DNA from: Notamacropus eugenii
Taxonomy: Eukaryota; Chordata; Mammalia; Diprotodontia; Macropodidae
Reading direction: 5' to 3'
Assembly (NCBI RefSeq): GCF_028372415.1
Contig: NC_092873.1
Span: forward strand, 352,608,660-352,672,659
DNA length: 64,000 nucleotides
Shown here: positions 56,160-64,000 of the stretch, in pieces
Position numbering within the stretch: the first letter of the stretch is position 1
Layout of the letters: every line of letters starts with the position of its first letter
Position numbers and translations under genes: made by a program
The notes under the pieces: model-generated
The model's input: the letters and a program-made list of their open reading frames with translations, nothing else
The model's database searches: none
Told to the model about the DNA's origin: nothing

Positions 56160-57790
56160 AGTATGACTTGTAATCCATGTGTGGCACTGTAATGATTTCT
56201 AATGTTTTACTGATGTTTTTTGGGTTTTGTAGCATAGTCATATCTCCGAGCCTGCCCTTGTAAGAAAAATCGTTACCCAAACGCACCAGATAAAATAACC
56301 ATATCTAACAGTATATGTAACATTTTGATCCCATAGTATCCCACCACTCTACTGAAAAGAGGGAAGTATGTTTCATCATGTGTTTTGGTATCAAGATTGA
56401 GCATTGTAATTGCTCAGAGTTTGATTTCATATTCTTATTTTTCATATGTGAAATTGAATCTGCCTTACATAGTTTGGTTGGGTCTTTTTTAGGTGTATGT
56501 TAATTTTAACATGCTAGTATGCATACTGTTCTGATCATCTGACTCTCCTTTTGTACTTCTCTCCTCTTTTATGTATTTTCCAATGTCTTACTGATGCTCT
56601 TTTCATTTTTTCCAGACATAATTAGTCATCCCAGGACAAAAAAATTAAGCCCTCCTTTGTAACAAATTAGTATTTTCAAGCAGGACAAATTCATACATTG
56701 GTTATATCTGAAAATGTGTGCTCCATCCTGCACCTTTAGTTCACCACCTCTTTGCTATGAGGCATGATTGTTCATTGCGTTGATCAGCATTTCAAAGTCT
56801 TTCACCATTATTTTCCTTTATGACAATATAGCCATTGTATAAATTATTCTTCTGGTTCTGTTTACTTCATACAAGTTCTCTCTGGTTTCTTTAAATCCAC
56901 ACCTTTTGTTATTAGGTTAAAATAACAGCCCATTGCATTCTCACACCATAATCTGTTCAGCCACTCCCCAGTTGATGAGCACCCTATTTGTTTCCATGTT
57001 TTTTTGGTTGTTCAGTCATCTTTCAGTCATAGCTGACTCTTTGTAACCCCATTTGGAGTATTCTTAGCAAAGATATTAGAGTGGTTTGCCATTTCCTTCT
57101 TCAGCTTATTTTTACAAATGAGGAAACTGAGGCAGACAGAGTTAAGTGACTTTCCATGGGTCACACAGCTGGTAAGTGTCTGAGGCCAGATTTGAACTCA
57201 CATCTTTCTGACCCTAGGCCAAATGCTTTATCCAGTGAAGTCACCTAACTGCCTCTCCAGTTCTTTACTACAAAAAGAAAAGTGCTGTTACAAATATATT
57301 TTTCCATATGGGTTCTTTTCTCTCCAATTTGATCTCTTTAGGAGATATGCCTAATAGTGATATCTCTGGATCGAAAAGATGACTACCTTTTACTGTTATT
57401 TTCATTTTCATCATTGCAGAGATATATCTTGTTCTCCTTGTTCAACTCACTTCACTGTGCTTTGGTTCCTGGAAGTCTCCCCATGTTTTCCGATTTCCAT
57501 ATCTGTCATTTCTTATGCCATAAAAACATTTCATAACATATCTGTACTACAGTTTGTTCAGTCACCTCCAGTAGATATATACGTATTTGATTGCTAGGCT
57601 TTTTTTCGGGGTGGAGGGTAGCAGATTGTTTTTGCTACCACAGAAAGTGCTACTATAAATAATGTTTCAGTGCACATCAGGTCTTTATTTCTGTCTTTAA
57701 CCTCCTTGGATATGTGCCCAGTAGCATGATCACAAGATCAAAGGCAGTCAGTTTTGTGACTTTTCTCCCTTAATTCCAGATCAGATTGGT
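56160..57790 (-). mobile_element. L1 3' region, minus strand, split by a SINE
   Basis: 3' UTR segment ('ctaacagtatatgtaacatt', matching 3750), then 'cttctggttctgtttacttc' and 'cactccccagttgatgagca', then after the SINE 'cacagaaagtgctactataa' and 'gtagcatgatcacaagatca'. Some overlap of segments near 57400-57660 suggests two L1 pieces. Confidence 0.8.
57003..57262 (-). repeat. MAR1-type CORE-SINE
   Basis: Inverted full copy inside the L1: 'gtttgccatttccttcttca' through 'gtcacctaactgcctct'. Confidence 0.93.
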
Positions 57791-58636
57791 CCTACTGTTT
57801 TGGGAAACAATAGAGCCTTATTTTTAAGTGTTTCACACAAACCCTACCCTAATTTGTTGCCTTTGAAACCCTGTTCCTGCTTTGACTTCCCTTCCTCTCA
57901 CCTCTTCCCCCAACATTCCACTGCCTGAGAACCAAAAGGGCAAAGAGAAAATGGGAGCAAGCAGAGCAGCATCCCTCATCCTCCGTGTGCCGAAAGGGCT
58001 TGGCTCTCATTTTTGTTGCTGCCCAGAACTCAGTGGTATTTGGGGCTTGCAGTTAATCAAATACCCTGGCTTGATCCTTGCTGCTACGCTATGCTCTTCG
58101 CAACCATTTCATCATCTTGAGTGACTGTAGGAAATGAAGTTTGGATTATAAGGGGTTGCTGTCTTCATTCTACTCATCCCCCCACCCCCCACAACGTGCA
58201 AAGCTATCTGCTTCCCTTCCCCAGATTTTTTGAAAAGAAACTGGTATGAGCCAACTGATTGCTTCCTGCTCTGTGAGAGGACTGTCAGTGATGGGTAAGC
58301 TTCCATACAGAGGAAATAAAACCAGTGTCAATTTCTGTTTCAAAGAAAGACACTGGATGTGGTAGGTTGTGGCTTTACTTATCACACTTAACACATTCTC
58401 CTCCTTTGCCCTGCCTAAGAACTAGCAACCCTCACTATGTAGGACACATTTCTTTGGGTCCTTTAGGGCCAATGGTCATAGGCATTTTTCTATTGTGCAT
58501 ATTTCAAAGGTCACTGAAGGACTTGGGCCAGATGCTTGACACTTGGAATAAAGCAGATATATGAGCTACACAAAAATGCCTGAACCTCAGACCTTATTTT
58601 AGAGAACTGCAAGAGTCAGGTATAAATGCTAGAGAG
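57791..58636. other. No gene or repeat recognised
   Basis: Unique-looking. Short frames at 57882-58124 and 58325-58564 have no recognised domain. Confidence 0.3.
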
Positions 58637-58738
58637 TTGATTGTTAAATGTTCAGTGTGAGCCTTCACACGTTAGAAGTCAGCAAATGCTACAAATCAGG
58701 GCTTGACTTACTGTTTTTTGCTTGTCTAGACTTATAGA
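58637..58738 (+). repeat. Dispersed repeat shared with 19508-19607
   Basis: 'ttgattgttaaatgttcagt' through 'cttgtctagactta', aligning along about 100 bases with the other copy. Family unknown. Confidence 0.7.
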
Positions 58739-60600
58739 AATGATGGGCAAAATGTGAATAGTGCTTACTAAACTTCTATGTATACACTGCATTTGGAGAA
58801 CCTGTTGTTAAATAGTTTCCAGCACATCCCTAGCTAGAGCATTCCCCTAAGCATTTATTAGAGTTACCTAACAAAAATATATAGTTTGGGAGGAAAGGAT
58901 GAATAGCACTGGATTTTAAAATATTGAGCATGGATATATAGTGTCTTCTTGCCCCCTTTGGAAACAACTAGACATTTACATTCATTTCTGCGAGTGAAAG
59001 TCATAGCCGATAGAAACAAACCTAGGGTACAGTTTCCTTCTGCGAAACTTACTGATATCAGAGGGAATTTCAAACAATAGATAGACACTTCTAGAACATT
59101 AAAGTAGGAAGAAGCAAAAAATCAGTTTTGGTTGTTATACTTAACCCACCAACTCAAGTGTAAGACAGATAAACACATCACAGAGGAGGGCTGCTAGCAC
59201 AGGTTCACTCTTGATTTAGTCAGACAGGAAAGACACTAAGAAGGAGTTAATAATCTTATTTTATCCTAGTCTAGTTTTCTCTGAAGAGGATTGCTGGAAA
59301 TGAGAGTACAACTCCTACAGCGTTCCCTAATTCCCTTTCTTGTAGGGGCTGGTGAGAAGGGGGGCAACTACTTCTATGTCCCAATGGGACCAATCAAGAC
59401 AGGCACAGTTTGTGTTTCCCCTAAATCCCCTCAAGCCTCAATGGGGGCCAGTTGAGGCAAACACAGCATTCCAGCTTGTACATTCAATCCTAAGATTCCC
59501 CGTAAGTTCCGCTAAAAGTTCCCTATTCGCTGACCAGCTGCTTTATAGGGTAGCAAACAAAGAAGGCATATTGCTAGTAATAGCCTCACAAGTTTATATC
59601 ACCTCATGCCTGTATCTCACTGGGCACCTGCAGTGGATGTTTATATTATCTATCATTATTTAATGCTGCACAAACATGGTAGAGATGTTTTAAACCATAA
59701 TTGTGGGAACTCATATCTAATACCTGGGAACAAGAGATTGTTATGGCTATGGATCCTGGGAAACTGAACTCTAAGAAATAATAACATAAATTCACTTTAC
59801 ACAGACTAAAATCCGCCTTACTTATACTAAAATTCACCTTACATACACCAAGAAATGTAAAATATGGGGAGAAATTCTATCTGGAATGTGTTCCAAATAG
59901 CTGAGGTATGTTCCTTTGTGAAACTTTACACACTGTTCTGAATCTTGTTCAATAACTCTGGCCTCAGGTTACTTAAGGGCTGCCCAAGTTGACTTGCATC
60001 GTCTTAACCTTGCATGGCCTCAGCTGTAGCTTTAGAAGTGTGACTCAGCAAAAGAAAAAGCAGCTTCTAATGTCCTTTGAGTAAATAGTAGGTCATTCAA
60101 GGGGAAAAGGAGGACAAGGAGATGGTTTGAAAAAACTCCCTGGAGCAAGGGTTTATCCTGTAAATATTTATGGACTTCGCATCACCAAATATGTAAAGAA
60201 TTTTATAAAAAGTAAGCTAGAGAACCAGAGAAATCTTCTGGATCCAAGGGATTTATTGAATAAGCTAATATAATAGAACATTGATATTACTCGTGCTGTT
60301 TACAGTATAACTCACAATGGCTCTTTCTGTTGAGTAAATAATTCTTTCTGTGAAGGAGCCAGATCATGCAGGCACATGTGCAGATTCAGATGAAATGAAT
60401 CTGAGGTAAGTGTATGAGCTATTTAAACCTAAATGGCTTTTAAGGATTACATAGTAAATGTAATTTGGCTACTTCTCAAAGTTTGACAATTCATTTCTCC
60501 CTCCTCGGAACCCACCCCTTTCACATCCTTAAAGAAAGAAAAAGAAAAAAACCACTACAGTGTTATCTCACCATTGATTAATTACATGCCAGTTTCTGGA
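58739..60600. other. Mostly unassigned; short minisatellite
   Basis: A three-unit 21-base tandem repeat lies at 59787-59848 (units start 'taaaattcaccttac'). No gene recognised; the frame at 59352-59663 has no recognised domain. Confidence 0.35.
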
Positions 60601-60619
60601 CTAGTTGCCTGTTTATTCA

Positions 60620-60634
60620 GTGTGTGTGTATGTG

Positions 60635-60677
<43 letters not shown>
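60620..60677. repeat. (TG)n microsatellite
   Basis: About 28 TG units with two interruptions. Confidence 0.97.
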
Positions 60678-60679
<2 letters not shown>

Positions 60680-61164
60680 AGATTTTGTCACTGGTATTCA
60701 AAGTGTTAAAATTTTTGGAACCTATTTACTTGGGCGTTCTTTATAGATCTCTCATCCTGCAGTGGTGTTATACAGGTGAGATGGATGGACCAGGACCCAC
60801 TTGATTGTTTCCTGTGCTTTCAAAATCACACTAAAGGAGAAAGGTGATCTTTATTAAGTGTCTGTGATAATGCAATTCTTTCCTTCAAAGAACAGGGAAG
60901 ATTGCATTACCATTCTTTCAGGGCAGCCTCAAAATGCGTGGTTTTCCTTCTAAATTTTAATCATAATTAGAATGTGAGCTAAATTGTAATTAAGTTTGTT
61001 TCAGTACGTGAGAAGGGTAGGCTTAGAAAAGGGAGCTATCTCCCACCTTCTACGGGAAATCTTCTTGATCTCGTTTAATTCTAGTCGATGATTCCCTCTG
61101 TTGATGATTTCTAGTTTCTCCTTTGCATAGCTTGTTTCTATGTAGTTATTTGCATATTGCCTTC

Positions 61165-61290
61165 CCCCTTTAGACTGTGAGCTTCTCAAGTGCCGGGATT
61201 GTCTTTTTTACCTTTTTTGTACCCCCAGCACTTAGCACAATGCCCAGCACATAGTAGGTGCTTAGTAAATGTTTACTGACCCATTGATAA
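61165..61290 (+). mobile_element. L2 3' end
   Basis: 'gactgtgagcttctcaagtg', 'cccagcacatagtaggtgct' and 'agtaaatgtttactgac'. Confidence 0.9.
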
Positions 61291-61319
61291 TTCATACAGT
61301 TTTGGTGATGGTGTGGTTT

Positions 61320-61640
61320 GTTTTCCCCGTTCGAATCATAGAACTATACAGCTAACTATACAGAGAACAATACAGAGCTGGCAAAAACCTTAGAAACCAC
61401 CTAGTCTAAACCCTTCTTTTTATAGCAAAGAAAAGTGAAACCTAGAAAGGGGAAATGATTTCACTTCATTGACATATAAGTTATGGGCTGTATAATAGCT
61501 GGCATTTATACAGGGTGTCCCAACACTTTTGGGACATCCTGTATAATGTATAAGGTTGAAGATTTGAAAAGCAATTTACATATAAATCATCTCATTTTTT
61601 CTTAATCGTCTTATCTTGAAATGTGACTGAGATAGTCTTC
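61320..61640 (-). repeat. MIR and THER1 pieces carrying a 31-base hairpin insert
   Basis: MIR at 61325-61480 ('accacctagtctaaaccctt'). The THER1-like tail 'tagctggcatttata' is cut at 61510 and resumes at 61542 ('taatgtataaggttg'). Confidence 0.65.
61511..61541. mobile_element. Minimal Tc1/mariner-like inverted-repeat element
   Basis: CAGGGTGTCCCAA (61511-61523) pairs with TTGGGACATCCTG (61529-61541) at 12 of 13 positions around a 5-base loop, and TA stands on both sides (61509-61510 and 61542-61543). This looks like two joined terminal repeats of a TA-targeting transposon. Confidence 0.5.
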
Positions 61641-61894
61641 TGACTCAGTCTTTCTGCTATGTGGCCTTTTTCACTTTGAAGAGATTTCTTTAACCCATGC
61701 AAGTTGGACTGATTCTATTTTGTTTTTGTCACACTGGATTGTAGTTAAAGTTGTCATAGAGTACCCTGAAACTTCTCTTCATGAACATCTCACCAATCAG
61801 AAATTTTATATGAGTAGAAACTATGAAAACAATATTTTAGTTGTTGTCCAGCTAAGTAAGTGTCTCAGCAAGTGGGCATGGATCGTTTATTTTT

Positions 61895-62015
61895 AGAGCT
61901 CTCATGAATGAAACTTGGCATTAGGAAGACCTGGATTCAGATTTTGGTCTGTGTGATCCTGTACAAATCACTTAATCTCTTTGTGCCTCGGGCAACTTTC
62001 TATGATTTATCTACT
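61895..62015 (+). repeat. MIR
   Basis: 'ggcattaggaagacctggat' and 'gtacaaatcacttaatctct'. Confidence 0.7.
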
Positions 62016-62329
62016 AAATTACACATGTAATAATCAGCTTTATTCTAGCGGATGGTTGTAGCCTCTAAGTGAGGTTGTAGCCACTGGCCGGGATGGAATT
62101 CTTCAATGAATGAAGAAACAGATGAATTTTAAGCATTATTTTGTGGGAGAAAGAACTCAGGCCACAAAGCTAAGAGTTGGTAAAGTAGTTTGGTTTTTTC
62201 CCCTAGCAGTTGGAAAGATTTTTTTTTTCTAGCAAAACTTCCTAGTCCTTGTTTTAACCACAGCAGCACTTGGAGAGTGCTGCCATAATAAGTGTCTAAT
62301 AATACTAACTGTGTTTATGTTGTTTTTAA

Positions 62330-63270
62330 TTTTATATCTTGTTTAAAATTTCAGATTGAAGTATCGGAAAAATGCAATTTCAAGGCAGTTTTAGTTCATT
62401 AACATAGCTATGCTGTATGTAATTTCCACTGATATTGAGCTCGTTAAGCTGAATAACATGCAGCATCAAGATAAAAAGAAATTTAAAAATGTGACCTGGC
62501 AGTCAGGCAGATAACTGAACTCTGAATATTACTATTGAGGCTGGGCTGGCCCCACTTGATTGTCTTTAATTAGCCGAGGCGCTTCTCGTCATCTAGCCAT
62601 TTATTCTGAGTGCTCAAAATTTGTTTCACTCAGCGTTGGGATTTGACTCTGCATGAGCACTTGGACGTGCCCATTTTCTCTGCTGAATATAGATTTGCCC
62701 CCAGAACATCTCAGAAAGTCCTTGGTGCAGTTTTTGTAGACACTCGAAAGATCTAGCTTCATATTTTCTGAGTCTGTAAATCAACTCCTGTTAAATTTCT
62801 AACATTGTACATGTGAATATGATTCCCTACTTCAGTTTGTTGCCATTAATATTTACCTTGATTTTAAGTCTGATTTCATCTGGACCTCCCATTAATTTGC
62901 CCCTCTGTGGCAATCCATTCTGTACTTAGAGTGAGACACTGAAAAATGTCTCTCTGGTGCATGCATGCATTTGTTAGTCTTCCAGTAACTTTGCAGTGCG
63001 AGGCCTTCCTGATTGGGGTTCTTTCTCTGATTTGCATGCTGTACATTCTTTCTGATAAATTCCCTGCCTCTCTCTTTCCCACTGTTAATATGAAACTTGA
63101 GTAAATGGCCTCGTAGGGAAATACAAGGGAAGGGAGTTGGAGAATGGTGCCTGAATTAGGATGTTTTGCTATTTCTGTAACATTTGGCAACAACATCCAA
63201 ACAGGCACACTTTGCTAATGGTGATCTTATAGGTTCCACTTTCTGCTTTCCCTTTAAAATTTTGGTCATA
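62330..63270. promoter_or_regulatory. Candidate conserved non-coding block in SKAP1 intron 2
   Basis: About 940 bases with no recognised repeat, unlike almost everything around it. Motifs include an exact octamer ATTTGCAT (63030-63037), 'gattgtctttaattagcc' near 62560, 'cattaatatttacc' near 62846 and a 'gcatgcatgcat' run near 62960. No open frame of note on the plus strand. Enhancer role is inference. Confidence 0.4.
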
Positions 63271-63273
63271 TCA

Positions 63274-63330
63274 GGTGTGTGTGTGTGTGTGTTGTGTATG
63301 TGTGTATATGTGTATATATGTGTATGTGTC
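63274..63330. repeat. (GT)n/(GTAT)n microsatellite
   Basis: GT repeats followed by TGTATATG units. Confidence 0.95.
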
Positions 63331-63501
63331 TATACATTTGCAAATAGGAAGAACGAGGGACAAAAAAGACACGTTGCCAATGAATCTTTGCACTTCTCTT
63401 TAATTATTTATGTTCTTACTAATGATACTTTTTAATCAGGGGGAAAAGATGTAGGAAAATTAAAATGATCCAAATTTGATTTTATTTCTTGGTCCCTCCA
63501 G

Positions 63502-63706
63502 AAAACGAAGTGGGTCTTTAAGTGATTTTTTAGATTCCTCCCATTTGAGGCCTCTCTCTTCAGAAGCTATGTCCAGACATCTCATCACCCTAAAGTGTAG
63601 TGTTAGCAGACTTGTTAATGAAATGTACTCTGCCTCTCATGCTCAGCAAAGGATCCAGGAAGGAAACAGACAACAGAATCACTCCCACCTGAACTCTAAT
63701 GCCTGA
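63502..63706 (+). other. Exon-like open frame, unidentified
   Basis: A pyrimidine tract ending in AG at 63500-63501 ('cttggtccctccag') is followed by a frame open to a TGA at 63704-63706. It starts KRSGSLSDFLDSSHLRPL and ends near QQNHSHLNSNA. It is serine-rich and hydrophilic, with no domain recognised. No poly-A signal is evident close by. It could be a terminal exon of a non-coding or alternative transcript, or chance. Confidence 0.2.
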
Positions 63707-64000
63707 TATCCAAATACAATGTAATGCTCACATACTCACTAGATTTAAAATGGAAATGAGATATCCTAGCATTTGTTTTTGTGTTTTTAATTTATATAAA
63801 GTGTGAAATGCTATTTCACACGGGGAATATTTTTACAGAGCCACAACTAAGCATTTTGGGAAGATCTCACCCCTGTCCAGCCAGGTCTGGGTAGATTCTT
63901 CATACATCTTTCAAAATATTCAGCAGAGTTTGATTTTTGGCTTCAAAAGGTACCCCCTTCTAGGGCAGATAGATTAAAAAAAATCAGTGTGCTGGGGAGC

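Larger units (their letters stand above)
48378..64000 (+). other. SKAP1: SKAP1 intron 2, start only
   Basis: No sequence resembling the expected next exon (Y-Y-W-D-F and the acidic linker of SKAP1) was seen up to the window edge, so exon 3 lies to the right. Confidence 0.75.

Noticed and set aside
59100-60250. Possible old LTR-type sequence
   Set aside because: No terminal repeat pair, primer-binding site or retroviral protein similarity could be shown, so no retroviral fossil is claimed anywhere in the window.
48378-64000. SKAP1 exon 3
   Set aside because: No stretch after a good acceptor encodes the expected Y-Y-W-D-F start. Exon 3 is taken to lie beyond the right edge.
1-64000. CRISPR arrays, bacterial-type operons or insertion sequences
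   Set aside because: All regular repeats found are eukaryotic microsatellites or interspersed elements.

Overview
The window is genomic DNA from a marsupial, probably opossum-, devil- or koala-like; the exact species cannot be read from it. The main evidence is the repeat content. There are many copies of a tRNA-derived CORE-SINE beginning with GGCAGCTAGGTGG (MAR1 type), marsupial-style L1 3' ends, THER1/MIR, and large amounts of ancient L2 and CR1/L3. The only functional protein gene I can support is the 5' end of SKAP1 (SKAP55, a T-cell adaptor) on the plus strand. A CpG island lies at about 26286-26575. Exon 1 codes from 26691 to 26739. Intron 1 is about 21.5 kb. Exon 2 is 48272-48377, and intron 2 runs off the right edge. 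The two exons together give the first 51 complete codons plus two bases of the next.

Region by region: 1-26.2 kb is upstream of SKAP1. By mammalian synteny it should face the HOXB1 end of the HOXB cluster (inference; no HOX exon is seen). It holds a minus-strand L2, then a minus-strand L1 into which an IMPDH2 processed pseudogene and two SINEs were inserted. It also holds hAT-type elements, a second L2 cut into blocks by SINEs, and several repeat-free stretches that look like regulatory candidates (15.55-16.03, 21.36-21.80 and 22.05-22.21 kb). From 26.3 to 26.74 kb lie the promoter and exon 1. From 26.74 to 48.27 kb is intron 1, mostly fossils of L2, CR1, L1, MIR, THER1 and hAT-like elements with several microsatellites and one unexplained 167-codon ORF. 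From 48.38 to 64 kb is intron 2, with a 190-base polypyrimidine tract, a 2.4-kb pile of L2, another L1, and a repeat-poor block (62.33-63.27 kb) that is the best candidate conserved element.

No operon-like structure, CRISPR array, tRNA or rRNA gene, or recognisable retroviral copy was found. Most open frames in the window are translations of microsatellites, LINE/SINE remnants or the CpG island. Repeat family names rest on recognition of the sequence, not on a database search. Boundaries are usually good to about 10-20 bases unless a target-site duplication is given.
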